Shown piece by piece: positions 17,961-28,616 of a stretch of 64,000 bases of DNA (positions are counted from its first letter, which is position 1; each line of letters starts with the position of its first letter). Source of the DNA: Psychrobacter aquimaris (GTDB lineage: Bacteria; Pseudomonadota; Gammaproteobacteria; Pseudomonadales; Moraxellaceae). Below the pieces are notes generated by a model. The model was given only the letters and a program-made list of their open reading frames with translations. It had not been told where the DNA came from and did not search any database. The stretch is taken from NCBI RefSeq assembly GCF_016107525.1, contig NZ_JABASR010000009.1:62001-126000 (forward strand), written 5' to 3'. The translations under genes were made by a program, and so were the position numbers.

Positions 17961-19157
17961 ATGGCGCTCTCTTCTCTTTTTCGTTCCTCGTCCCAACCGA
18001 AGCAAGTATCTGGCTCAGATGGTATTCTTTCTATGCCATCAGCACGTGCTATTCTCATATCGAGTGTTGGCTGTATGTTGGTGCTCAGTTTATTGATGGT
18101 GGCTTCCGCTTCTATTCCTTTTGCGCTCAGTCGCGGCATGACAGAGCTGCACTTTTTCAAAAACCAACTACTGTATATGATAATCGGTTTGACTGTCGCC
18201 ACAGTCTCTTATTACAGCGTCTCTTTGCGAACACTATATAAGACTGAAACCCAGTTTATCTTATTGGGTATTACTGGCATGCTACTAGTGGCAACCTTGT
18301 TTAGTACGCCGATTAACGGCTCCAAGCGTTGGCTGAATCTAGGGGTGTTTAATTTTCAGGTAGCAGAGTTGGCTAAGTTGGTGATGATTGTCTTTGTCTC
18401 TGATTTTGTGGTGCGGCGCTCTTTTGAGGTTCGTAACGGCTTAGATGGATTTTTGCGAATTATGTTGGTGGTTGCACTCATCACCATGCTGCTATTGTCA
18501 CAGCCAGACTTTGGTTCTTTTGTCGTTATTTTAGGTACTATCTTTGCGATTTTTTATATCGCTGGTGCGCCTTACAAGCACTTTTTAGCACTGGGCGCGG
18601 CTGCAATCGGTGGAGCGGTCTTGATGGTGACGACAGCGCAGTACCGATTGGTACGTGTGATGTCATTTATGGATCCGTTTGATGATGTGCAAGATACGGA
18701 TTATCAGCTGGCACGCAGTTTGATTGCCTTTGGGCGTGGACAGTTTACGGGCGTTGGTTATGGCGAGAGTGTACAAAAACTGTCGCATTTGCCTGAGGCA
18801 CATACTGATTTTCTACTAGCCATTACAGGTGAAGAGTTAGGCTTTGTTGGGGTTACCATGGTATTGGTGCTCGAAGCGCTGATTATCGGTAGCGCGATGC
18901 GTATCAGTTATAATGCGCTCAAACGTCGGCAGATGCGCATGAGTTATACCGCCTTTGGTATCGGTGTGGTGTTTATTGCACAGACGATTATTAATGCGGC
19001 GATGAATATGGGCGCGATTCCAACCAAAGGGTTGACCATGCCATTCTTTAGTTATGGCGGCTCTTCAATGCTGATCAGCTTAGTAATGGTCGCTTTATTG
19101 CTAAAAATCTATAAAGAAAGCCCTGAAATCGAAAAAAGCCAGTGCCGTTATTATTGA
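17961..19157 (+). CDS. ftsW: Division septum peptidoglycan polymerase FtsW
   Basis: This 398-residue SEDS family inner-membrane glycosyltransferase polymerises septal peptidoglycan with FtsI. It has about ten membrane helices. SEDS hallmarks are NGSKRWLNLG, FQVAELAKLVMIVFVSDFVV, LLSQPDFGSFVVI, GVGYGESVQKLSHLPEAHTD with the conserved loop, FAITGEELG-like LAITGEELGFVG, and PTKGLTMPFFSYGGSSM near the end. The start is chosen at ATG 17961. GTG at 17910 would add a 17-residue basic tail, and neither has a strong ribosome site. FtsW rather than RodA is preferred because of the long cytoplasmic N-terminus and the murD neighbour. Confidence 0.93.
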   Translation: MALSSLFRSSSQPKQVSGSDGILSMPSARAILISSVGCMLVLSLLMVASASIPFALSRGMTELHFFKNQLLYMIIGLTVATVSYYSVSLRTLYKTETQFILLGITGMLLVATLFSTPINGSKRWLNLGVFNFQVAELAKLVMIVFVSDFVVRRSFEVRNGLDGFLRIMLVVALITMLLLSQPDFGSFVVILGTIFAIFYIAGAPYKHFLALGAAAIGGAVLMVTTAQYRLVRVMSFMDPFDDVQDTDYQLARSLIAFGRGQFTGVGYGESVQKLSHLPEAHTDFLLAITGEELGFVGVTMVLVLEALIIGSAMRISYNALKRRQMRMSYTAFGIGVVFIAQTIINAAMNMGAIPTKGLTMPFFSYGGSSMLISLVMVALLLKIYKESPEIEKSQCRYY

Positions 19158-19207
19158 TAGGTTGAGCATCATTTATAGGCTCGATGCATCATGACAGGCA
19201 TTAGTTA

Positions 19208-19237
19208 AAAAAGCGTCGCTAAATAGTGGCGCTTTTT
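19208..19237. terminator. Terminator between ftsW and gluQ
   Basis: AAAAAGCGTCGCTA pairs with TAGTGGCGCTTTTT, with two wobble pairs and a tight loop. A and T runs on both sides suit the two convergent genes. Confidence 0.82.
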
Positions 19238-19249
19238 GCAATCTAGTTT

Positions 19250-20194
19250 TTATCCATTAAGCATATTTAATTGTTGCTTGCCTTGTAGCGGCGTATTATC
19301 CCATTGAGCAATGGCTTGCTTTAGCATATGAGTAGGCGTGTCTCTATCGACGGCTGGTTGCTGTAATAGCTGTAAAGCATCGGCGATTAGCCTACTTGGG
19401 TCTCGCGTATCAATGGGTTGTGCCAGATTCTGCTTGGAAAGTTTTTGTCCATCAGCATGACATATCAGTGGTAAGTGATACCAATGATCGATGGCAGGTA
19501 AGCGTGCCGCCTGCATGATGCTGATTTGCGCTGTCGTCATGGGTAGGATATCTAGACCGCGCATAATATGTGTTACCTGTTGCAGTCCATCATCAAGGCT
19601 GGCAGCCAAAATATAATTGATCATACCATCTTGGCGACGCACCACCATATCACCCAATGTCTGCTGAGGATTGTCCCACTGCAATCCTTGAATACCGTCG
19701 TTAAAGCCAATCTTATAGTTTGGTAGCTGTATGCGTAGCTTATGTTGCACTCTATCAAGGTCAGCGCTGATACAGCAGCGTGGATAGCGCTTCCTGTTAG
19801 GCTGCAATGAGTTGGCATTGTCATAAGATGGGCTCAGCTCTTCTTGTGCCCAGTATTGCTCCAAGTCTTTACGCGAGCACTGACAACCATAAGTGAGTGG
19901 ATGCAGGGCTGAGTGTAGATAATCATTATAAATATCAATACGCTCAGATTGATAAATGATATCACCGTCCCAGTACAATCCAAGCGCTTCCAAATCAATC
20001 AAAATTTGCTCAGTAAATTGCTGATCACAGCGTTCGGTATCAGTGTCTTCAATCCGGAGAAGCCATTTGCCACCAATGGATTTTATATGGCAAAAGCTGG
20101 CAAGCGCAGTCGTCAATGAGCCAAGATGCAGTTCACCAGTCGGTGAGGGAGCAAAACGACCAATCGGCTGTGCTGGTATGATTGGAGTGGGCAT
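19250..20194 (-). CDS. gluQ: Glutamyl-Q tRNA(Asp) synthetase
   Basis: This truncated glutamyl-tRNA synthetase paralogue glutamylates queuosine in tRNA-Asp. The class I signature appears as [17 protein letters not shown], with [10 protein letters not shown], and the KMSKS-like loop is [10 protein letters not shown]. Cysteines in [14 protein letters not shown] and RYPRCC fit the zinc site found in this family. The anticodon-binding domain of GltX is absent, giving the typical length of about 300. ATG at 20194 is chosen; a TTG at 20215 would add seven residues. dksA, the usual neighbour of gluQ, lies just upstream on the same strand. Confidence 0.93.
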   Translation of the reverse strand: MPTPIIPAQPIGRFAPSPTGELHLGSLTTALASFCHIKSIGGKWLLRIEDTDTERCDQQFTEQILIDLEALGLYWDGDIIYQSERIDIYNDYLHSALHPLTYGCQCSRKDLEQYWAQEELSPSYDNANSLQPNRKRYPRCCISADLDRVQHKLRIQLPNYKIGFNDGIQGLQWDNPQQTLGDMVVRRQDGMINYILAASLDDGLQQVTHIMRGLDILPMTTAQISIMQAARLPAIDHWYHLPLICHADGQKLSKQNLAQPIDTRDPSRLIADALQLLQQPAVDRDTPTHMLKQAIAQWDNTPLQGKQQLNMLNG

Positions 20195-20442
20195 AGGAAT
20201 AGGATTAGTTTTCAAGGTAGGAAATTATCAGTAGAAAAGGTAGAAGATAGAATAATAAATATATCCGTAAAAAGATATTTGTGAAATGAGTCTGTTTTGT
20301 TAGTCAAATTAATGTGAGTAAGATTAAAAGTCTGTATCAGACATGATGCATTGACTAAAAACCAGACATTTAAAACGCAACAAGCGACCATAATATGATC
20401 GCCTATGCTTACATTCTAATATTGAGATGAGTCGTAACTCGT

Positions 20443-20880
20443 TTAAGCGCCTTGATTTTGACGCTCTTTAATCTCAGACAGTGTTTTACAATCGATACAC
20501 TGGGTGGCCGTTGGGCGTGCTTCGAGACGACGCAGACCAATCTCTACCCCGCAAGTCTCACAAAATCCATAATCATCGTTTTCGATTTCTGCCATAGACT
20601 TATCAATTTTGCGAATGAGTTTACGTTCGCGGTCACGCGTACGCAATGCGAGGGCAAACTCTTCTTCTTGGGTGGCGCGATCATTGATATCTGGCATAGC
20701 ACTGGACTCATCTTGAATATAAGTCTTGGTGCGATCCGCTTCGCCAATCAGTTGGCTTTTCCAATCCAATAAAATAGCCTTAAAGTGTTCTAACTGCGCA
20801 TCAGACATGTACTCTTCGTCTTTGGCAGGCACATAAGGAGTAAACTTAGCTTCACTTGGATTCGTGGTCAGGGTGCTCAT
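20443..20880 (-). CDS. dksA: RNA polymerase-binding transcription factor DksA
   Basis: This 145-residue protein binds the RNA polymerase secondary channel and works with ppGpp. A coiled-coil region (about 30-110) has acidic residues at the tip (MPDINDRATQEEEFALALRTRDRE). The C-terminal zinc finger is CETC...CIDC (about 112-136), with the helix EIGLRRLEARPTATQC. Size and arrangement match E. coli DksA (151). An AGGAT ribosome site precedes ATG. The dksA-gluQ order is conserved in many gammaproteobacteria. Confidence 0.96.
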   Translation of the reverse strand: MSTLTTNPSEAKFTPYVPAKDEEYMSDAQLEHFKAILLDWKSQLIGEADRTKTYIQDESSAMPDINDRATQEEEFALALRTRDRERKLIRKIDKSMAEIENDDYGFCETCGVEIGLRRLEARPTATQCIDCKTLSEIKERQNQGA

Positions 20881-21374
20881 ATGGGTATCCTACTTTTTTC
20901 AAATTAATTCAATAAAACGACGTATCAAAAGACAAGACGCTATCAATGTCATAAACGCTATAATTTGTCCCTTTATAAAACGTTTTACCACTTGGTAACA
21001 CAAGTAACACAGCGGATCTAATAGTACAGTTATCTTAATATGCTTACAGCAAACTATTAATGGTCAGGTATATGGTTATGCATATTTTTATTTAAATAGC
21101 GTTGTCTTAATAATGCGACAAATTACTGACTGTGAACACTTAGCTTGTGGTCAATTTAGCCATCCTAGCTATTATAATTCTGCCTAATATCAGATATTAG
21201 GTAGTCCTCGTTTTATTTTATAAGTTGTATCATTGTTTCTAATAATAATGAAGTGATTTTTCATAATGATGTCGTTTTTACCGTGCCAGTCATTATATTC
21301 TGAACCAAGAAATATCAGTCAATAGCTTGAGATATAAGGGCTAACATCCTTATTGGTACCAATAAATCTGGGCG
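20881..21374. other. Intergenic region between dksA and cpdA
   Basis: These 494 bases hold no gene that I can support. They contain the dksA promoter region, a perfect operator-like palindrome (21183-21201), and near the cpdA end ATAAGG/CCTTAT, a short hairpin that may end the cpdA transcript. Confidence 0.5.
21183..21201. promoter_or_regulatory. 19-bp palindrome, possible operator
   Basis: CCTAATATC and GATATTAGG are perfect inverted copies around a single A. Such near-seamless dyads usually bind dimeric repressors. It lies about 300 bases before the dksA start and 180 bases after the cpdA stop, so its target gene is unclear. Confidence 0.4.
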
Positions 21375-22220
21375 TCAAGTATCCAGTCTTTCTACCCAGC
21401 TTGCAACCTTTCCATTGTTGGCTAATTGCAACCAACGGTAACCGGGCAGGGCGCTTTTATCATAGGAAAAGTCATTTTCATAAGGCTTGAACTGGTAACA
21501 AGTAGATGGTGTGCTATAGACTGTGACTCCTTGACGATAGCGGACTTGCTCTTGGTGCGTATGACCACTGATAATGACCTTGAGATGGTCAAACCCTAAC
21601 AGGTTCTGCCAAAAGGCCTCACTATTCTCTGCCATATGCGTGTCGATCCAGTCAGAGTCTACGGGAATGACATGATGGTGTAGGGCGATCAGCGCAGGCT
21701 TATCACAGTCACCGAGTCTTTCGCATAACCAGTCAATATCGGTAGGCGTTATTTCGCCGGCGACTTTACCCGTGATGGATGAATCTAATAGCAGCAGCTG
21801 CCAACGATCAGTTTCAATGACATGCCTGCTTAGCAAGCGCGGGTCGGTAGGTTGAGCAATCAGTTCGCGCTCAAAGAATGGCAAGTCACTACCTATCTCA
21901 TCCGTCACATCATGATTGCCCGCGATACAAGCAAAAGGAATATTGGTCGCTTGCAATACCTCAAAAATATGATCGTAAATAGCGGGTTTCACCTCATTAA
22001 CTAAGTCGCCAGTCACGATAATCAAATCGCAGCGAATGTCGCTACTCAATGCTTGCTGTAGTACTGTTTCAAAGCATTGCTGACACACATTGGCTTCGCT
22101 ATTGTTAGTATCGCCATCAGCACTAGAGGAGACGGGCGTTGATAAATGCAAATCTGTGATTTGTAGTATGGTTAACTGTTCATCTGGTGTGCTAATTTTA
22201 TTAACAGGATAGCTTAGCAT
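21375..22220 (-). CDS. cpdA: 3',5'-cyclic AMP phosphodiesterase (CpdA-like metallophosphatase)
   Basis: This 281-residue calcineurin-like phosphoesterase has all dimetal motifs in order: ITDLHL (about 21), VTGDLVNE (about 72), IAGNHDVTDE (about 101), ALHHHVIPVDS (about 180) and ISGHTHQEQVRY (about 220). The layout and the C-terminal TPSTCYQFKPYENDFSYD match CpdA, which hydrolyses cAMP. A GAGGGA ribosome site precedes ATG. It is transcribed in the same direction as the upstream zinc genes but separated by 252 bases, so it is probably independent. Confidence 0.88.
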   Translation of the reverse strand: MLSYPVNKISTPDEQLTILQITDLHLSTPVSSSADGDTNNSEANVCQQCFETVLQQALSSDIRCDLIIVTGDLVNEVKPAIYDHIFEVLQATNIPFACIAGNHDVTDEIGSDLPFFERELIAQPTDPRLLSRHVIETDRWQLLLLDSSITGKVAGEITPTDIDWLCERLGDCDKPALIALHHHVIPVDSDWIDTHMAENSEAFWQNLLGFDHLKVIISGHTHQEQVRYRQGVTVYSTPSTCYQFKPYENDFSYDKSALPGYRWLQLANNGKVASWVERLDT

Positions 22221-22472
22221 TGGGTCAGTCCCTCATCGAATCGAAACAATTGATGCTGTTAAAACGAATGATAGATAAAAGTATGCCCTGCATCGAGTAG
22301 ACTAATTGATTTTGGTCTGACCAATATGTTTCTTGGCTTGACGCCACTAGCATGTCGATGGTATTAGGGCAAGTTTATAACATAAAGTAAATGAAAGCTC
22401 TATCATATTGATGAAATAAAGTTGGATAAGAGGATAAAAAAACCCAGTGGCTTTATGTGTACCATAATGTGT

Positions 22473-23291
22473 CTAGCGACGCGCTGACCAAATTTTTGCA
22501 GTGCTGAGCTTTGAAAAAATCAGCGCGATAAAAAATAAAATGGCTAATATCAATACAATAGAAAGTCCTGTCTGAATATCTAGCCAAATGCTTCCCCAAA
22601 CGCCTAAAGTCACGCCAAGCTGTGCGATCAGTAGCGATATAATGACCATTTGTTTTGGCGATGATGACCATAAACGTGCCGTTAGTGCTGGTAATACCAA
22701 TAAACCGCTGATTAGTAAACTACCAACTGCTTGCAGGGCAATTGCACAAAATCCCGCCAATACGCCCATAAAGAACAGCCGCTGGCGTGTCGGATTAATA
22801 CCCTGAATGCGTGCCAGTGCTTCATGAGTGGCAAGCTTTATTTGTGCAGGCCATATATACATGAGTAGACCGAGTCCTACCAGCACGCTACCAGCAAGTA
22901 AGGGTAAGTCGGCCCAATCAAGCTCCAGCAAATTACCAAATAAAAATCCCAGCACGTTTGCTTGTTGGTCAGTTAACTGGGTCAAAGCCAATAAACCTAA
23001 GCATAACAAGGACACCGCCACGACGGCCAAAACCGCATCGACAGGCAAGCGCTCATCGTCAATCAATACTAGCCCTAGCACCACCATGACGCTGACCAGT
23101 GCAATGCCAATGCCCATGGGTAATTGCCACCATACTGCTAATGCCACACCAAGCAAGGTACCATGTGCTAAAGCATCAGCAAAAAAGGCCATACGTCGCC
23201 ACAAGACTAAGCAACCTAGAGGCGCTGATAGTAGCGCTAAAATACTGCCAGCGATCCAAGCGGGGGCAATGATGGCTAACCAAGCAGTCAT
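22473..23291 (-). CDS. znuB: Zinc ABC transporter permease ZnuB
   Basis: This 272-residue ABC-3 family inner-membrane permease has about eight helices. Family marks are CLVLWRRMAFFADALAHGTL near the start and LQAVGSLLISGLLVLPALTA in the second half. It forms the channel for zinc delivered by ZnuA and energised by ZnuC. It starts 107 bases after znuC on the same strand, and expression is expected to follow the Zur-controlled promoter upstream of zur. Confidence 0.94.
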   Translation of the reverse strand: MTAWLAIIAPAWIAGSILALLSAPLGCLVLWRRMAFFADALAHGTLLGVALAVWWQLPMGIGIALVSVMVVLGLVLIDDERLPVDAVLAVVAVSLLCLGLLALTQLTDQQANVLGFLFGNLLELDWADLPLLAGSVLVGLGLLMYIWPAQIKLATHEALARIQGINPTRQRLFFMGVLAGFCAIALQAVGSLLISGLLVLPALTARLWSSSPKQMVIISLLIAQLGVTLGVWGSIWLDIQTGLSIVLILAILFFIALIFSKLSTAKIWSARR

Positions 23292-23397
23292 AATAAATAT
23301 CCGTAAAAGTTTTTATAAAGCTCAACGCTTGATGTGTATTTGATGCATCAAGCTTCAATATGTTTTATATTTGTGAATGTTCAACGCGCCGTAATGA

Positions 23398-24195
23398 TTA
23401 TAGTTCGCTTGGGGCGTGATGCTCACAGGCATGCGGTTGATGCACATAAGGCTGCTCATAATGATGCCCAAATAGCTTTTGAAATTCACTACTAATGGCA
23501 AGCTCGCTTGGTTGTCCCTCACAGCAAATATGTTTATTAAGACAAATCACGCGTCGACTGCCTTTCATTACCCAGTGCAAATCATGCGATACCACCAGCA
23601 TGGCACAACGCAAAAACTCCGGCAGCTCATCAATAAACTGATAGAGCCAAACCTCAGTATCAGGGTCCAGTCCTTGCATCGGCTCATCTAAAATTAATAA
23701 GTTAGGTTTGTCTAACAATGCTCGCGCGAGCAAGACCCTTTGTGTCTCACCACCTGACAGGTGCAGCATTTGTCGCGATAGTAAGTGTGTCAATGACAAA
23801 TTATCAAAGATAAAGTGACGCTGCTCAGACGTTAAGCGCCTTTTATCTGCTTGTGCCAATAAATCGCAGACTCGTAATGGCAATATCGGTGGTACAGTAA
23901 AGCGCTGCGGCACATAGCCAAGCTGTAACTTCTGATGAGAGTGAATGTGCCCTTTAGTTGGCTCAATCAACCCTAAAATAAGTTTAACCAACGTTGACTT
24001 ACCAGCGCCATTTGGTCCAATAAGACTGACTGTTTCATTAACCGCAATGTCGATATCAATATGTGAGAGTAAGCGTTGATGCCCAATATCGTAGCTGATA
24101 TTGCTTAGGCTCAGCAGTTTACTCGCATTATTAATGGTATTGCCATCAACAGCGGAAAAGTTCGGTTGATTAGACGGTGAGGTAGACAGGCTCAT
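23398..24195 (-). CDS. znuC: Zinc ABC transporter ATP-binding protein ZnuC
   Basis: This 265-residue ABC ATPase has Walker A SLIGPNGAGKSTLVKL (about 55-70), signature LSGGETQRVLLARALL, and Walker B NLLILDEPMQGLDP with the H-loop VVSHDLHWVM. The C-terminus is His-rich (HHYEQPYVHQPHACEHH), as is common in zinc ATPases and possibly metal-binding. It lies between zur and znuB in one minus-strand operon. Confidence 0.94.
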   Translation of the reverse strand: MSLSTSPSNQPNFSAVDGNTINNASKLLSLSNISYDIGHQRLLSHIDIDIAVNETVSLIGPNGAGKSTLVKLILGLIEPTKGHIHSHQKLQLGYVPQRFTVPPILPLRVCDLLAQADKRRLTSEQRHFIFDNLSLTHLLSRQMLHLSGGETQRVLLARALLDKPNLLILDEPMQGLDPDTEVWLYQFIDELPEFLRCAMLVVSHDLHWVMKGSRRVICLNKHICCEGQPSELAISSEFQKLFGHHYEQPYVHQPHACEHHAPSEL

Positions 24196-24275
24196 AGTAT
24201 GACAACTAATAGGTGAATGGGTAATACAAATAAAAAATGGATGATAAAGACTTACGCTTCAGTGGTTAGGGCGTG

Positions 24276-24869
24276 TTACTGGCACGCTTGGCAACGACCA
24301 CTTAGCTCAATCACACTGCGTTTCACGATAAATCCAACGTCTTGCTCAGCAAAACTCATCATCTCCTGTACGGGCACACTGCTACATTCTTGTACACGCT
24401 GACATTGACTACAGATTAAAAATGCTGCGGTATGCTGGGCGCGTGGGTGACAGCAGGGCACATAAGCATTGATAGAGGTCAATTGATGTATCAAGCCTTC
24501 ACTCAATAAAAACTCAAGACTCCGATAGACAGTGGGTGGCGCGACATTTTTTGGCGCTTGTTTTTTTGAAGTGAGCGCTTTAGATGGCGCTTTCGTCGGA
24601 GGCTGTTGCGAGCTAAGTGCTTCGATGCTGTCATCATTATTATTAGGCTCTGATAAGCGCATTTGTTGCAATTGCGTGATCAAATCATATGCACCGATAG
24701 GTTTATTGGCTGCCAATACCAATTGATATATTTGCTGGCGCAATGGGGTAAAGCGTGCACCGTTCAGGCGACATTGTTCTTTTGCTGCCATTAGGCGCTC
24801 TGTCACGTCATGTGGCGTAAAGTCCTGCACATCATGTAAATGTTCGCAGACTGATAAACTGGTGGACAT
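24276..24869 (-). CDS. zur: Zinc uptake regulator Zur (Fur family)
   Basis: This 197-residue dimeric repressor binds the znu promoters when zinc is sufficient. The winged-helix domain starts at CRLNGARFTPLRQQIYQLVL and reaches the recognition region PPTVYRSLEFLLSEGLIHQL. Zinc ligands are seen in YVPCCHPRAQHTAAFLICSQC and in the C-terminal GRCQAC. Relative to E. coli Zur there is a polar, low-complexity insertion of roughly 30-35 residues (about 75-108, SSQQPPTKAPSKALTSKKQ) directly before the PPTVYR helix. The tail after CQAC is missing. It has a good AGGAGC ribosome site. It is the first gene of zur-znuC-znuB and divergent from znuA. Confidence 0.93.
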   Translation of the reverse strand: MSTSLSVCEHLHDVQDFTPHDVTERLMAAKEQCRLNGARFTPLRQQIYQLVLAANKPIGAYDLITQLQQMRLSEPNNNDDSIEALSSQQPPTKAPSKALTSKKQAPKNVAPPTVYRSLEFLLSEGLIHQLTSINAYVPCCHPRAQHTAAFLICSQCQRVQECSSVPVQEMMSFAEQDVGFIVKRSVIELSGRCQACQ

Positions 24870-24918
24870 GGTGCAAGCTCCTACAAAAAAATGGTACTGT
24901 TATTATAGTATTTTATAT

Positions 24919-24933
24919 TGTTATAGTATAACA
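24919..24933. promoter_or_regulatory. Zur box shared by zur-znuCB and znuA
   Basis: TGTTATA-G-TATAACA is a perfect 15-bp dyad, identical to the core of the enterobacterial Zur consensus as I recall it. It lies 50 bases before zur and 140 bases before znuA. A degenerate second copy may overlap 24896-24915. Confidence 0.88.
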
Positions 24934-25073
24934 TAATAAAAATTAAAGCAGATAAGTGATCTTGGTTTATTTATTGATGCCTTGGTGATCACTCAGAGAC
25001 AACGGCGATAACGGCGATAACGTTGAAATATTTTCACTTATATTTTTATTATTCATACATTAAAGAATCTATT

Positions 25074-25964
25074 ATGAACTCAGTTTTCAAATATTTTTTA
25101 TGCTCAAGCATTATACTACAGCGATGGCTTATTACGGGCATAGTTGCGTTAGGCGTCTCTACTGTGAGTGCACAAGCGGCAACAGTCAGCGTGAGTAACT
25201 ATCCGCTGTTTTTATTGAGTCAGGCAGTGACTGAAGGTGCACCACCTGCCAAGCAACTATTACAGGCAGGGGAGGTTGGTCATCATGGCAGTATTAGCCC
25301 GGGCGATATTAAAGCCATTCAAGACAGTAAGTTTGTCGTGTGGTTTGGTGAGCCACTAGAAAATAACTTGGCAGCAAGCCTTAATACCGCACCCAATGCG
25401 ATTGCCTTATTTGAATTTGATGCTTTTAATCGCCATCCGCTACGTGATGTCAAAGGCAAGCCGATCGCTGGTACCTTGGATCCACATATATGGCTAGATC
25501 CTGAAAATGCCAAAGCTATTACTCGTGCGCTCGCTGTGATTCATAGTCATGCCAATCCAAAATACAAAGATCTCTATCAAACTAATGCGAAAAATTTTGC
25601 ACAGCAATTAGATAAAAATGTGGCGGCGTTTAAGCAAAACTCTGTCCAAAATAATAAAACACGTCCTTACTGGGCATATCATGATGCCTATCAGTATATT
25701 GAAGATAGCTTGAATTTAAAACTTATCGGTAGCCTTAGCACAGATCATCATCTGGCCCCAAAAGCAAGCCAAATACGCTGGCTTAATGAGCAGCGTCCAG
25801 CCAAGCAAATGTGTTTGGTTAGCCCAAGCCAACCAGCTAAAGGTCTACTCGCTAAGTTACAGCCTGTCAAAACCACCGTACAACCTGAAGATATGAGCAA
25901 TAGCAAAGACTTTGTGAGTGGCTGGCAGACGATGGCACAGCAAATCTATCAATGTATATCGTAG
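25074..25964 (+). CDS. znuA: Zinc ABC transporter substrate-binding protein ZnuA
   Basis: ATG at 25074 gives 296 residues with a signal peptide ending at AQA (about 35). The cluster A-I fold is shown by VSNYPLFLLSQAVTEG, GEVGHHGSISPGDIKAIQDS (metal His), GTLDPHIWLDPENAKAI (second His), YWAYHDAYQYIEDSLNL (third His) and a C-terminal Cys-containing QIYQCIS. The His-rich acidic loop of many ZnuA proteins is absent between VVWFGEPLENN and DPHIWLD. It is divergent from zur with the Zur box between them. Confidence 0.93.
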   Translation: MNSVFKYFLCSSIILQRWLITGIVALGVSTVSAQAATVSVSNYPLFLLSQAVTEGAPPAKQLLQAGEVGHHGSISPGDIKAIQDSKFVVWFGEPLENNLAASLNTAPNAIALFEFDAFNRHPLRDVKGKPIAGTLDPHIWLDPENAKAITRALAVIHSHANPKYKDLYQTNAKNFAQQLDKNVAAFKQNSVQNNKTRPYWAYHDAYQYIEDSLNLKLIGSLSTDHHLAPKASQIRWLNEQRPAKQMCLVSPSQPAKGLLAKLQPVKTTVQPEDMSNSKDFVSGWQTMAQQIYQCIS

Positions 25965-26255
25965 GATAACTGATTAATTATTAGGATAATTGATTAACTA
26001 TAATGGCTTGCAACGCTTGAGAAGCCATTATGTATTCGTGTTTTAACGGCTATCAATTGACCAGTAAATATGGGATCTATGAGTGATTCAGCTAGGTTAC
26101 TGATAAAAGGTATATTTTACTTGCTTAACGGTCGTATGCTCCTTATAATGAGTTGCGTTTTATTTTGGTTAAAAGGTAACACCTATAGAGTGAGCCGTTC
26201 ACGGATAAAAGTGGCGCAAGTATGCTACCTTATCCCAATGCTGTAAGGCTATAGG

Positions 26256-26666
26256 ATGACATTACCGATGACCAAGCCTGCCAAACGCACACAAAAAGAT
26301 AAAATTGGCATATACATCAAACGTCAAGCGTGGATATTATTTATCCTTACTGTTATTGCTTGGATTTTAGATGTTAGCTGGCTACATAGTGAGCTTACTG
26401 TCGCAAAAAGTGCCGCTATTGGTGCGCTACTCAGTTTTGCTACGCAGGCCGTATTTGCTTTTTTTATCTTTTGGTACACTGGATATCGCGCGCGCCAACA
26501 TATTGTTAGCCAGCTATATCGAGGTCAAATGGCCAAATGGCTATTGACTGTGTTTGGTTTCGCACTAATTTTTATTACCGTACAACCCCTATCTGCGCCT
26601 GCGCTGTTTATCGGTTTTATGGTAATGCAAATTAGTCACAGTTGGATGTTGTGGCACATACGCTAG
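26256..26666 (+). CDS. atpI: ATP synthase protein I
   Basis: This 136-residue protein has a basic N-terminus (KPAKRTQKDKIGIYIKRQ) and four hydrophobic helices (about 29-50, 55-80, 95-112, 115-133). Size, topology and position before atpB match AtpI, which assists assembly of the c-ring. A second ATG four codons in is possible. The gap to atpB is unusually long (684 bases) and contains a terminator, so atpI is probably transcribed apart from the other atp genes. Confidence 0.82.
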   Translation: MTLPMTKPAKRTQKDKIGIYIKRQAWILFILTVIAWILDVSWLHSELTVAKSAAIGALLSFATQAVFAFFIFWYTGYRARQHIVSQLYRGQMAKWLLTVFGFALIFITVQPLSAPALFIGFMVMQISHSWMLWHIR

Positions 26667-26982
26667 CGTTAATAGATGATAACTATATCAATAGTTAGAT
26701 GATTGATAGCGCGAGGCAAGTCACCCTGCCGTCCAGCTTCTCTATGACTGGTTTCATGATAAAGTCAAAACATACAAAACTGTCTAAAGACAGCGCCAAT
26801 GATCATAAAGACTGTGATATGAGCGTTTAAGATATGCATAGCGCGTGATGATAAAGTTGATGTAAGTCAGCTCTTAGTATCGTCTCTAATTAAATTCTTA
26901 CAATTTAATTAATTACGCAAAGCTATGTTAGTAAACGTTAATAGTCGCTAACTTATTCATACCGCGGATAAAAAAGTCATAA

Positions 26983-27150
26983 TTGACTTTACACGAATAC
27001 AACGCTGCATTAAGATAGGCAGCTAAATATTTTGCTTACGCACGCTGTATTAAGCGTCGATCGCGGAGACGCGGCAGTAAGTAAACACAGATATAATAAT
27101 TTTGCGTACATATGCAAGGGCTATTACTGATTCATCATAAGCCCTTTTTT
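26983..27150 (+). ncRNA. Possible small structured RNA upstream of atpB
   Basis: A candidate transcript would start after the TTGACT element, fold through GCGTC/GACGC and CTTAC/GTAAG stems and end at the AAGGGCT/AGCCCTT hairpin with six Ts. The -10 is weak and no known RNA family was recognised, so this is a tentative call. It could equally be an atpI 3' untranslated region. Confidence 0.25.
27116..27150 (+). terminator. Terminator upstream of the main atp operon
   Basis: AAGGGCT (27116-27122) pairs with AGCCCTT (27140-27146) and is followed by a T run to 27150. It ends either the atpI transcript or a small RNA and isolates atpI from atpB. Confidence 0.75.
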
Positions 27151-27338
27151 GATAGCTAAAATTTATCTTTCACTATCAAATCGCGCATTAGTAATAGAAC
27201 TATGGGTTGGATGTTGTTGGTTACATGGGTGTTTTAGTATGGTTTATTTATTTGCTTAGCTGCAAGACAAATAGAAACGCTAAATCCCATCAGATGACAA
27301 CCATATTTTTGGTAGTTGATTAAATCGTTGATTAATAA

Positions 27339-28217
<879 letters not shown>

Positions 28218-28232
28218 TTAGACATTCAATAG

Positions 28233-28499
<267 letters not shown>

Positions 28500-28616
28500 T
28501 CCGAAAGCTCAGTTGTAAATGTTTGGTACTCAAGGATTCTCTATCAAATATAGTCAAGATTTGACTGCCAAACATGATCAATGAAACTGATTTTTCATTA
28601 ACAAAGAGGTGATCAC

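Noticed and set aside
22828..23343. 171-codon plus-strand frame antisense to znuB
   Set aside because: A shadow frame: znuB is supported by family motifs and operon context.
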